A stretch of 33,739 nt of DNA, taken from positions 1 through 33,739 of the forward strand of contig CACIST010000008.1 in assembly GCA_902589395.1 (NCBI GenBank), read 5' to 3'. The first letter of the stretch is position 1, and every line of letters starts with the position of its first letter. The position numbers and the translations under genes are program-made. The DNA is from an uncultured Pelagibacteraceae bacterium (lineage in GTDB: Bacteria > Pseudomonadota > Alphaproteobacteria > Pelagibacterales > Pelagibacteraceae). The notes under the pieces were generated by a model. It searched no databases. It saw nothing but the letters and a program-made list of their open reading frames with translations, and had not been told where the DNA came from. Positions 1-7,318 of this stretch are shown one piece after another.

Positions 1-1040
1 ATGCTGTCTTAAATTATGATATCGAAGAAACAATTCAAAAAGAGTCAGTAATAATAACGATAACACTTCAAGGATATATTAAAAGAGGGGCTCTAAGCGG
101 AGTTAAACAACAAAAAAGAGGTGGAAAAGGAAAAACAGGAATTAAAACTAGAGAAGAAGACTCGGTTGTTCAAACATTGTCTGTAGATACACATACATCA
201 CTATTATTTTTTTCTACAGAGGGTTTGGCCTATAAAGTTAAAGCTTGGAAAATACCTGAAGGATCTGCTTCATCTAAAGGTAAGTCACTCTTCAATATTT
301 TACCCTTAAAAAATCATCAATCTATAAGTTCTATTATGCCTTTTCCTGATGAAGATGTTGATAAGAAAAATATGCATATCATATTTGCAACTAGCAAAGG
401 AAAAATAAGAAAAAATAACTTAGAGGATTTTTCATCTATCAATGCTTCTGGTAAAATTGCAATGAAATTAGACTCTGATGACAAAATTGTTGGAGTAAAA
501 ATATGTACGGATGATCAAGATATAATGCTCAATACAAAATTTGGTAAATGCATAAGGTTTGAATCAAAAAAACTTAGAGTTTTTAAGGGAAGATCTTCTA
601 AAGGTATAAGAGGTATAAATCTTTCAGAAAAAGATACAATTGTTTCGTTATCTATAATTAATAAAGACGACATTAAAAAAAGTAAAAGTAAAACTAAAGA
701 TGAAAAATCTGAAGTTAAAGCTAAAGAAAAATTTATCTTATCAATCACAGAAAACGGTTATGGTAAAAGGACATCTCATTATGATTTTAGAGTTACAAAT
801 CGAGGAGGTAAGGGAATAATTGGCATAGTTAATTCCCCTAGAAACGGTAATGTTGCTTCATCTTTTCCTGTGTTTGAGGGTGATCAAATATTAATATCAA
901 CAAATAAAGGTAGAGTTATTAGAACTGCTGTTAAGGAAATAAGAATTGCTGGAAGAAATACTCAAGGAGTAAGAATTATTAAATTAACTGGTGATGAAAA
1001 GGTTGTCTCTTCAATTAAATTAGATGATAATTTAGTTTAA
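1..1040 (+). CDS. gyrA: DNA gyrase subunit A, C-terminal part (5' end outside window)
   Basis: This is the C-terminal beta-pinwheel domain of GyrA, which wraps DNA during negative supercoiling. The reading frame is open from base 3, so the gene starts upstream of the window. The seven-residue GyrA box (QKRGGKG) lies at 111-131; it distinguishes GyrA from ParC. Repeating blade motifs follow, such as KGIRGI, ENGYGKRT and RGGKGIIGI. A lysine-rich stretch encoded at 675-731 sits between two blades and looks like a low-complexity insertion. The protein ends shortly after the last blade without the acidic tail seen in E. coli GyrA. The stop codon shares its last base with the coaD start (TAATG), so the two are probably translationally coupled. 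Confidence 0.95.
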   Translation, partial: AVLNYDIEETIQKESVIITITLQGYIKRGALSGVKQQKRGGKGKTGIKTREEDSVVQTLSVDTHTSLLFFSTEGLAYKVKAWKIPEGSASSKGKSLFNILPLKNHQSISSIMPFPDEDVDKKNMHIIFATSKGKIRKNNLEDFSSINASGKIAMKLDSDDKIVGVKICTDDQDIMLNTKFGKCIRFESKKLRVFKGRSSKGIRGINLSEKDTIVSLSIINKDDIKKSKSKTKDEKSEVKAKEKFILSITENGYGKRTSHYDFRVTNRGGKGIIGIVNSPRNGNVASSFPVFEGDQILISTNKGRVIRTAVKEIRIAGRNTQGVRIIKLTGDEKVVSSIKLDDNLV

Positions 1041-1534
1041 TGAAAAATATAGCAATATATCCAGGAACATTTGATCCAATAACAAACGGCCACATAGATG
1101 TCATAAAAAAAGCTCTAAAATTGGCGGATAGAATAATTGTTGGTATATCTGATGGAAATGAAAAAAATTTTTTATTTCCTATAGATGAAAGACTTAATAT
1201 TGTTACAAAAGCTTTATATGGAGACTTAAAATTCCCAAAAAATAAAATCCAAGTAATTAAATTTAATTCTTTAACAACTGAATTATGTAAAAAATATAAA
1301 TCAAATCTAATTCTTAGAGGCTTGAGAGCTGTGTCAGATTTCGAATACGAGTTCCAACTAGCAGGAATGAATAGAAAATTAAATAATAAAGTTGAAACTG
1401 TCTTTCTTATGTCTGACGTTGAAAATCAGATTATTTCATCTAGATTTGTTAAAGAAATAGCACAACACAAGGGTGACCTAAGAAAATTTACAACTAAAAG
1501 TACTATCAAATCACTGAAAGAAATTTATGCTTAA
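1040..1534 (+). CDS. coaD: Phosphopantetheine adenylyltransferase
   Basis: CoaD transfers AMP from ATP to 4'-phosphopantetheine to give dephospho-CoA, the penultimate step of coenzyme A synthesis in the cytoplasm. The 164-residue length is normal. The nucleotidyltransferase signature YPGTFDPITNGH is at residues 7-18, the RGLRAVSDFEYE substrate-binding block is in the middle, and ISSRFVKEIA near the C-terminus is the usual ATP-binding helix. The start overlaps the gyrA stop by one base. The last codons overlap the first possible start of the downstream cyclophilin, so gyrA, coaD and the cyclophilin look like one transcript. Confidence 0.97.
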   Translation: MKNIAIYPGTFDPITNGHIDVIKKALKLADRIIVGISDGNEKNFLFPIDERLNIVTKALYGDLKFPKNKIQVIKFNSLTTELCKKYKSNLILRGLRAVSDFEYEFQLAGMNRKLNNKVETVFLMSDVENQIISSRFVKEIAQHKGDLRKFTTKSTIKSLKEIYA

Positions 1535-2084
1535 AAAAATTAATATTTTATTTTTATCAATATTTATATTAACAACATCTTTAAATGCAAAGGAGAACAT
1601 AATGATACTAAAATTAAAAGATGGAAATTTAAAAATTGAATTATTTCCAGACGTGGCACCAAACCATGTTAAAAGAATAACTGAACTAGCTAATAGTGGA
1701 AAATATGACGGTGTTGTTTTTCATAGAGTAATCGATGGTTTTATGGCCCAAACCGGAGATGTTCAATTTGGAAATTCATCTTCTGAAAGTTTTAACTTAA
1801 GTAGAGCTGGTATGGGTGGTTCTGATCTACCTGATCTTAAAGAAGAGTTTAATGATTTACCACATGAAAGAGGAACGTTATCAATGGCTAGATCTTCAGA
1901 TCCAAATAGTGCAAATAGTCAGTTCTTTATATGTTTTGGTCCAACACCGCATCTCGATAGACAATATACGGTATTTGGAAAAGTTATTGAGGGTATGGAG
2001 TTTGTTGACATGATTACAAAAGGGGATGGACCCAATGGCTCTGTTTCCAACCCAGATAAAATTATTAGCTTTAAATCTGAGTAG
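1527..2084 (+). CDS. Cyclophilin-type peptidyl-prolyl cis-trans isomerase
   Basis: The enzyme catalyses cis-trans isomerisation of X-Pro bonds. Cyclophilin motifs are clear: FHRVIDGFMAQTGD with the catalytic Arg, a NSQFFICF core strand, and TPHLDRQYTVFGKV. From the first ATG the protein (185 aa) begins with a short basic segment, a hydrophobic stretch and SLNA before KEN, which reads as a cleavable signal peptide for periplasmic export. A second in-frame ATG at 1602 (residue 26) has a strong GGAG six bases upstream and gives a complete cytoplasmic cyclophilin beginning MILKLKDG. I list the longer form, but either or both could be made. The gene overlaps coaD by 8 bases. Whether it is PpiA-like or PpiB-like cannot be settled here. 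Confidence 0.9.
   Translation: MLKKINILFLSIFILTTSLNAKENIMILKLKDGNLKIELFPDVAPNHVKRITELANSGKYDGVVFHRVIDGFMAQTGDVQFGNSSSESFNLSRAGMGGSDLPDLKEEFNDLPHERGTLSMARSSDPNSANSQFFICFGPTPHLDRQYTVFGKVIEGMEFVDMITKGDGPNGSVSNPDKIISFKSE
1592..1595 (+). promoter_or_regulatory. Strong internal Shine-Dalgarno GGAG for a second cyclophilin start
   Basis: GGAG, within AAAGGAG, lies six bases before the in-frame ATG at 1602. The first start at 1527 has only a weak GAAAG upstream. This site decides between an exported and a cytoplasmic product. Confidence 0.5.
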
Positions 2085-2094
2085 AATTTGATGG

Positions 2095-3213
2095 ATGGAA
2101 GTTTCAAAAAAGAATTTTTCTTTTAGCGTAAAACATCAAAATAAAAATTATCGTGTTGGATTAATTCAAACACATCGTGGAGAAATAAACACTCCTGCAT
2201 TTATGCCCGTAGGCACTCAAGCCACTGTTAAAGGAGTTTTTATTGACGATATTATCAAGACAGGAAGTGAAATAATTCTGTCAAATACTTATCATTTAAT
2301 GATAAGACCTGGAACCGAGAGGATCGAAGCAGTTGGTGGGTTACATAAATTTATGAATTGCAAACTTCCTATTCTGACTGACTCTGGAGGTTATCAAGTT
2401 ATGTCTTTATCGAAATTCAATAAAATTGATAGAGATAAAGGAGCAATCTTTCAGTCACATATAGATGGAAAAACTTTTATTTTAAGTCCAGAGGAAAGTA
2501 TTAAAATTCAAAAAAAACTTAATTCAGACATTGTTATGGTGATGGATGAATGTCCAAAAAATACCAATAATTATAATGTAATTAAATTATCTATGGATTT
2601 ATCTACAGAGTGGGCTAGACGATCTAAAGAAGAATTTGGAACAAACCCACAAAAAGCATTATTTGGTATAGTTCAAGGTGGATTATTTAAAGATTTAAGA
2701 AATGAGTCTCTTAATAAGTTAATAGATATAGAATTCGATGGGTATGCTATTGGTGGTCTAGCAGTTGGAGAAACTCAACAAGAAATGTTTGATGTTTTAG
2801 ATGGCATCAAAGATAACTTGCCAATTGATAAACCAAGATATTTAATGGGAGTAGGAACTCCATCCGATATATTAGGAGCAGTCAAGAGGGGTGTAGACAT
2901 GTTTGATTGTGTACTTCCAACAAGATCAGGAAGAACTGGATTAGCTTTTACCTGGAATGGCAGAGTTCAAATAAGAAACTCTGAAAATAAACTAGATAAT
3001 ACACCTCTAGATAGTAGTGTTACTAAATTTGACTTAAACAAATACTCTAAGAATTATTTAAACCACCTCCACAATACTAACGAGATGTTAGCCTCAATGA
3101 TCTTAACATTAAATAATATAAACTTTTATCAAGAACTTATGTATGAAATTCGAAAAAATATCAAAATGGGAAGTTTTGAAGAATTTCATGACAAGTACAT
3201 TAATATTTTGTAA
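2095..3213 (+). CDS. tgt: tRNA-guanine transglycosylase, zinc ligands absent
   Basis: Tgt exchanges guanine 34 of GUN-anticodon tRNAs for preQ1, a step in queuosine formation. The catalytic pocket is intact: TDSGGYQVMSL (Asp96), MVMDECP (Asp151), FGIVQGG, IGGLAVGE and the nucleophile region FDCVLPTRSGR (Asp271). At 372 residues it is of normal length. The C-terminal zinc site is lost. Aligned without gaps to the bacterial block PLD..C.C..C...S, the three cysteines are replaced by Val309, Lys311 and Leu314, and the usual histidine of THNL by Asn340. The flanking residues (PLD, YS..YL.HL, FYQELM) are well conserved, so this is a genuine Tgt. It follows the cyclophilin by 10 bases. Confidence 0.95.
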   Translation: MEVSKKNFSFSVKHQNKNYRVGLIQTHRGEINTPAFMPVGTQATVKGVFIDDIIKTGSEIILSNTYHLMIRPGTERIEAVGGLHKFMNCKLPILTDSGGYQVMSLSKFNKIDRDKGAIFQSHIDGKTFILSPEESIKIQKKLNSDIVMVMDECPKNTNNYNVIKLSMDLSTEWARRSKEEFGTNPQKALFGIVQGGLFKDLRNESLNKLIDIEFDGYAIGGLAVGETQQEMFDVLDGIKDNLPIDKPRYLMGVGTPSDILGAVKRGVDMFDCVLPTRSGRTGLAFTWNGRVQIRNSENKLDNTPLDSSVTKFDLNKYSKNYLNHLHNTNEMLASMILTLNNINFYQELMYEIRKNIKMGSFEEFHDKYINIL

Positions 3214-3223
3214 ATTTTAACCA

Positions 3224-3251
3224 TTGCCAAATTTCAAAAAATCAATATAAG
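3224..3251 (+). promoter_or_regulatory. Predicted sigma70-type promoter for tRNA-Lys
   Basis: TTGCCA (3224-3229) and TATAAG (3246-3251) each match the consensus at five of six positions and are 16 bp apart. The expected start near 3258 is about six bases before the mature tRNA 5' end. Confidence 0.5.
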
Positions 3252-3263
3252 AATTTTCGTGTT

Positions 3264-3339
<76 letters not shown>

Positions 3340-3344
3340 TTACA

Positions 3345-4166
3345 TCATACTATTGGTGGATACTTTAAAATAATTTCATTCGTCCAATTATTTATTTGTT
3401 CAATTCTTCGATCATTTGAGGGGTGTGTACTCATAAATTCTGGTGGTTCTTTACCCTTATTTGCTTTTTTCATTCTTTCCCATATTTTGGTGGTCTCTCT
3501 AATATCGTATCCAGACAATGATGAAAAAATTAACCCTAAGTAATCAGCCTCACTCTCTTGTTTTCTAGTAAAAGGATTCATAATTCCAATTTGTGATATT
3601 ATTCCAACTGTGTTCATACCTGTAGTTCTGTTTACTTGTGATAATTTACCGCCTGTAGCTATATCAATTATTCCAGTTGTGGTATTCAAAAGGACTGATC
3701 TACTTGCGCGTTCAACAGAGTGTTTTGCAACAGCATGTGCAATCTCATGACCCATAACAGCTGCCAAACCATTTTCATTTTTTGTAATATCCAACATTCC
3801 TGTGTAAACAGCAATTTTTCCACCTGGCATGCACCATGCATTTTTAATTTTTTTATTATCAATTAATATATATTCCCATGAAAAGTTTTTTGTAGGATCA
3901 TCCATATCATTTTTATAAAAATACTCTGATATAGAATTTTCAATTTTTGATCCAATTTGAATAATTTTATCTAAACTTTCTTTGTCGTCACTTAATTTAG
4001 CTTTCTGTTTAACTTTTTCATAAAGTTCAGCTGCTTGAGCATTTAGTTTTGATTCTGGAATTAATTTTAATTGTCTTCGTTCCGTAATTGGAGCAGTAGT
4101 ACAGGCATGTAAACCTGCAGAAAGACACCCACAACCCATTAAATATATAAAATTTCTTCTATTCAC
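3345..4166 (-). CDS. M48-family zinc metalloprotease, periplasmic lipoprotein
   Basis: This is a predicted periplasmic zinc endopeptidase of the M48 (Oma1/BepA/LoiP-like) family, which usually acts in envelope protein quality control. The zinc motif HEIAH is at residues 140-144 and the third ligand is in ESEADYLG (Glu206). THPSNDRRI near the C-terminus is typical of the family. The N-terminus has a twin-arginine-like NRRNF followed by a hydrophobic segment and a lipobox ending at Cys22 (GLHAC), so it is probably a lipoprotein. The start is GTG. There is no TPR tail, unlike BepA. It is divergent from the DUF502 gene across a 46-bp spacer and converges on tRNA-Lys. Confidence 0.88.
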   Translation of the reverse strand: MNRRNFIYLMGCGCLSAGLHACTTAPITERRQLKLIPESKLNAQAAELYEKVKQKAKLSDDKESLDKIIQIGSKIENSISEYFYKNDMDDPTKNFSWEYILIDNKKIKNAWCMPGGKIAVYTGMLDITKNENGLAAVMGHEIAHAVAKHSVERASRSVLLNTTTGIIDIATGGKLSQVNRTTGMNTVGIISQIGIMNPFTRKQESEADYLGLIFSSLSGYDIRETTKIWERMKKANKGKEPPEFMSTHPSNDRRIEQINNWTNEIILKYPPIV

Positions 4167-4182
4167 TTTTCTTAATATTTAT

Positions 4183-4194
4183 ATTACATGTAAT
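4183..4194. repeat. Perfect 12-bp palindrome in a divergent promoter spacer
   Basis: ATTACATGTAAT is centred in the 46-bp spacer between the M48 protease (-) and the DUF502 gene (+). It lies just upstream of a consensus TATAAT on the + strand, a plausible operator position, but AT-rich palindromes also arise by chance. Confidence 0.35.
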
Positions 4195-4195
4195 T

Positions 4196-4201
4196 TATAA
4201 T
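4196..4201 (+). promoter_or_regulatory. Consensus -10 box before the DUF502 gene
   Basis: TATAAT matches the consensus exactly. Transcription would begin near 4208, five bases before the ATG at 4213, so the mRNA would be nearly leaderless. No good -35 hexamer is seen 16 to 18 bp upstream. Confidence 0.4.
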
Positions 4202-4212
4202 CAATTAAAGAT

Positions 4213-4836
4213 ATGTCTAAACTAAGAAGAAAAAAAATTTCATTTATAGCACGACTAAGAAACTATTTTATAACAGGAATTGTTGTTTTGGTCCCGATAG
4301 GAATTACATTATATCTTACAACATTTTTTATATCAATTTCATCAAAACTAATTCCACAAGGAATAAATCCAAATAGCTATTTACCTTTTGCAATACCAGG
4401 TTTAGAAATCTTACTTTCTGTAATTTTCATTACTCTTGTAGGAGGTTTGTCACTTTCATTCATTGGTAAAAAGTTTTTACAGTTATTTAATGATTTATTA
4501 AAAAAAATTCCAATTTTAAGAACAATATATTCTGCTATTGGACAAATGACAGAAACATTTGCTCCTAAAAAAGGATCAAAAAAAAGCGTAGTTCTAATTC
4601 AGTATCCAAGAAAAGGCACATGGGCAGTTGGTTTTGCTACAAAAGAAAATAAAGGTGAAATTTCCAAAAAAACTAACACAGAATTAGTAAACGTTTTTGT
4701 TCCTACAACGCCAAATCCAACTAGTGGTTTTCTTTTGATGTTTCCTAAAAGTGAGATTGTATATCTAGATATGACATTTGAAGAAGCTTCAAAATTTATT
4801 GTTTCAGCTGGGACATCAGATAGTAAAGTTAAATAG
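4213..4836 (+). CDS. DUF502 family inner-membrane protein
   Basis: The 207-residue protein fits the DUF502 family found across proteobacteria and also in plants. A basic N-terminus precedes a first membrane segment at about residues 17-40 (FITGIVVLVPIGITLYL) and a second at about 65-85 (LLSVIFITLVGGLSL). The family-typical IPILRTIYSAIGQ follows and then a soluble domain containing VFVPTTPNPTSGF. The molecular function is not established. It is divergent from the M48 gene and its last bases overlap the end of recG, which runs in the opposite direction. Confidence 0.85.
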   Translation: MSKLRRKKISFIARLRNYFITGIVVLVPIGITLYLTTFFISISSKLIPQGINPNSYLPFAIPGLEILLSVIFITLVGGLSLSFIGKKFLQLFNDLLKKIPILRTIYSAIGQMTETFAPKKGSKKSVVLIQYPRKGTWAVGFATKENKGEISKKTNTELVNVFVPTTPNPTSGFLLMFPKSEIVYLDMTFEEASKFIVSAGTSDSKVK

Positions 4837-6871
4837 TCTCATTAATTACAGCAACCTTGTCGTAAAGTTTGATAAGCTTATTAAAGTTATTAATTTTAAC
4901 ATTGTTTTTTTCAATTTTTCTAACCTCTTTTTCTGCAATATCGAAAAGATCTTGATGTTGAATAGGATCTGCTAGATTATATTTTTTTAAACCACTTTGC
5001 TTAAATCCTAAAATATCTCCATATCCTCTAATTTTTAAGTCTTCTTCAGCAATTTTAAAACCATCATTAGTGTTTTTTAGAATTGTTATTCTCTTACGAG
5101 CATTTTCACTCAGTCCTGCTTTAAACATAAGTATACAAGATGACTCTTTGTTACCTCTGCCAACTCGTCCTCTCAATTGATGTAGCTGGGATAAACCATA
5201 CTTATTTGAATTTTCAATGACGATTACATTAGCATTTGGAAAATCGATACCAACTTCTATTACTGTAGTTGAAACCAATATATCTATCTTTCTATCATTA
5301 AACTTATTTAATACTTTATCTTTTTCTTCCTTACTCATTGCTCCATGAACAATATCAACTTTATCATTAAAAATTTTACTCAAATATTTATATTTTTCTA
5401 CAGCAGATTGATGGTCAATCTTTTTCGATTCTTTTATAAGCGGACAAACCCAAAAAACTTGGTTTTTTTTTGAAATTTCACCTTTAATAAAATTAAGAAC
5501 TTCATTAATTTTAGTCTCATTTTTACTATATGTTTTAATTAGTTTTCTATTTTTTGGTTTAGATTTTATTAGAGAAATATCCATATCTCCATAAATAGTC
5601 ATCATCATTGTTCTTGGAATAGGAGTTGCTGACATGACAAGTACATCACAATCTTTACCTCCTTTGTCTGATAATTTTTTTCTTTGATTAACACCAAATT
5701 TATGTTGTTCATCAATAATAATTAATCCCAAATTAAAGTAAGTAATTTTTTCTTGAAAAAGAGAATGCGTACCAATTAAAATGTCAATTTTATTATTTGA
5801 GAGATCATTTAAAATTCTTTTTCTTTTTTTATACTCAGTTTTACCGGTCAAAATTTCAGGATTACAAAAGGTATTAAAATTTTCTAATATAAATTTATAA
5901 TGTTGAATAGCTAATATTTCAGTTGGGGCCATTATTGCAACTTGATAGCCAGCATTTATAGCATTTAATGCAGCTATTACAGACACTATTGTTTTCCCAG
6001 ATCCCACATCTCCTTGTAATAATCTAAACATTTTTTGTTTTGACTCCATATCTTTATTTATATTTTTTAATGAAATTATTTGATCAGTTGTAAGTTTAAA
6101 TTTTAAACTGCTAATTATTTTATTTTGATATTTAAAGTCTAAAATTTTATTTTTTTTTTTTATTTTTTTAATTTTATTTCTAATATCAGAAGAAAGTAAA
6201 AAATTTGCAAATATCTCATCGAAAACAAGTCTTTTAAAATATTTTGTGTCTCTAATTTTTGTAATTTCTTCCTTATGAATTTTGATAATACATTCCTTCC
6301 ATGATAAATTATCAAATAAAACTGATACTTCTTTTGGCAACCATTCTTCTAAGTCAGGTAAGTTTTGAAAAACATTATTTATTACTTGATTATATTTATT
6401 TAATGTTAAACCATCAGAAAGACTATATTTACTATCTTCATTTATAATATTTAAATTATTCATTTTTTTTAATGTTGGATTAATAAATTGAAATTTATTT
6501 CTAAAATTATTTGCTTTTCCATGTATTATTATTTCTTCATTTAAAGGTAATAATTTTTTGATATATCCCTCATAACTATTAAAAAAAATACAGTCTAATT
6601 TTACTCCATTTTTTTCACATAGTACTTTATTGGGTAAATTTCTAATTCTTGGAAAATAGTATTTAATTGGTATTACTTTTATGTTGTAATTTCTTCCTAC
6701 TTGCAAATCATCAATTTCAGTATCTTCAGCAGTTTCAATTTTTGATATAGGCAAATGCCATAACAGGTCAAAAATTGTAAAAATTTTTTTTTTATTGAAT
6801 GAACTTAATGTTTTTTTACCAACACCTCTAATTTTATTAATAGGTGACAATAAATATTCAAAATTACTCAT
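4829..6871 (-). CDS. recG: ATP-dependent DNA helicase RecG
   Basis: RecG is a branch-migrating superfamily 2 helicase that remodels stalled forks and Holliday junctions. Visible elements are an N-terminal wedge/OB region, Walker A GDVGSGKT, the DEQH box in IIIDEQHKFG, motif III SATPIPRT, motif V STTVIEVGIDFPNA, and motif VI QLRGRVGRG. From the ATG at 6871 it is 680 residues, near the usual size. A start at 6907 is possible but would overlap the start of the divergent sdhE and adds a poorly conserved dozen residues. Twelve consecutive adenines in the coding strand (6150-6161) encode a lysine-rich stretch. Its neighbourhood with sdhE is common in alphaproteobacteria. Confidence 0.93.
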   Translation of the reverse strand: MSNFEYLLSPINKIRGVGKKTLSSFNKKKIFTIFDLLWHLPISKIETAEDTEIDDLQVGRNYNIKVIPIKYYFPRIRNLPNKVLCEKNGVKLDCIFFNSYEGYIKKLLPLNEEIIIHGKANNFRNKFQFINPTLKKMNNLNIINEDSKYSLSDGLTLNKYNQVINNVFQNLPDLEEWLPKEVSVLFDNLSWKECIIKIHKEEITKIRDTKYFKRLVFDEIFANFLLSSDIRNKIKKIKKKNKILDFKYQNKIISSLKFKLTTDQIISLKNINKDMESKQKMFRLLQGDVGSGKTIVSVIAALNAINAGYQVAIMAPTEILAIQHYKFILENFNTFCNPEILTGKTEYKKRKRILNDLSNNKIDILIGTHSLFQEKITYFNLGLIIIDEQHKFGVNQRKKLSDKGGKDCDVLVMSATPIPRTMMMTIYGDMDISLIKSKPKNRKLIKTYSKNETKINEVLNFIKGEISKKNQVFWVCPLIKESKKIDHQSAVEKYKYLSKIFNDKVDIVHGAMSKEEKDKVLNKFNDRKIDILVSTTVIEVGIDFPNANVIVIENSNKYGLSQLHQLRGRVGRGNKESSCILMFKAGLSENARKRITILKNTNDGFKIAEEDLKIRGYGDILGFKQSGLKKYNLADPIQHQDLFDIAEKEVRKIEKNNVKINNFNKLIKLYDKVAVINETI

Positions 6872-6885
6872 TAAATATATATATA

Positions 6886-6897
6886 TGTTTATAAACA
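6886..6897. repeat. Perfect 12-bp palindrome abutting the sdhE start
   Basis: TGTTTATAAACA ends one base before the sdhE ATG at 6898 and follows a short alternating AT run. The divergent recG start at 6871 leaves only 26 bp between the genes. It may be an operator or a promoter element; chance is possible. Confidence 0.35.
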
Positions 6898-7143
6898 ATG
6901 AATTCAAATAAACAAAATTTAATTAATAAGATTATTTATAGATCTCAATATCGAGGTACAAAAGAAATGGACATATTTGTTAGCAGCTTTGTTAAATCTA
7001 TAATTGATTCATTATCTTTTGATGATTTAGTTGATCTAGATATACTAGTTAATATGAATGATGAAGACATTATCAAAATTTCAAGGAAAGAAATGATCTT
7101 TAAAAATAATAAAATATTAAAACTACTGATTGATTTTAAATGA
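6898..7143 (+). CDS. sdhE: Succinate dehydrogenase assembly factor (flavinylation factor)
   Basis: A small SdhE/DUF339 protein of 81 residues. This family promotes covalent attachment of FAD to the succinate dehydrogenase flavoprotein. The signature RGTKEMD (residues 19-25) corresponds to the conserved RGxxExD loop, preceded by the usual basic helix and followed by a hydrophobic helical bundle. The gene is divergent from recG with a 26-bp spacer and ends one base before the encoded CCA of the opposing tRNA-Ser gene. Confidence 0.87.
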   Translation: MNSNKQNLINKIIYRSQYRGTKEMDIFVSSFVKSIIDSLSFDDLVDLDILVNMNDEDIIKISRKEMIFKNNKILKLLIDFK

Positions 7144-7144
7144 A

Positions 7145-7234
7145 TGGCGGAGAGACTGGGATTCGAACCCAGGAAAGAGTTGCCCCTTTGTCGGTTTTCA
7201 AGACCGATGCTTTCAACCGCTCAGCCATCTCTCC
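7145..7234 (-). tRNA. tRNA-Ser (UGA)
   Basis: Read on the minus strand, it begins GGAGAGATGGCTGAG and ends TCTCTCCGCCA. The anticodon stem-loop GGTCTTGAAAACC gives anticodon TGA. A long variable arm follows, as required of a class II tRNA, and then the T arm GGTTCGAATCC. CCA is encoded at 7145-7147. Total length is 90 nt. Confidence 0.97.
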
Positions 7235-7270
7235 GTGTGCAAGGTTTTATTATTATTAATATATATTTCA

Positions 7271-7299
7271 ACAATAAAATGACTTAAGTAGTTAGTCAA
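7271..7299 (-). promoter_or_regulatory. Possible promoter for tRNA-Ser
   Basis: On the minus strand TTGACT (7299-7294, five of six consensus) and TATTGT (7276-7271, four of six) are separated by 17 bp. Transcription would start near 7264, about 30 bases before the tRNA. Confidence 0.35.
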
Positions 7300-7318
7300 A
7301 ATATTCAGATATTTAAAA

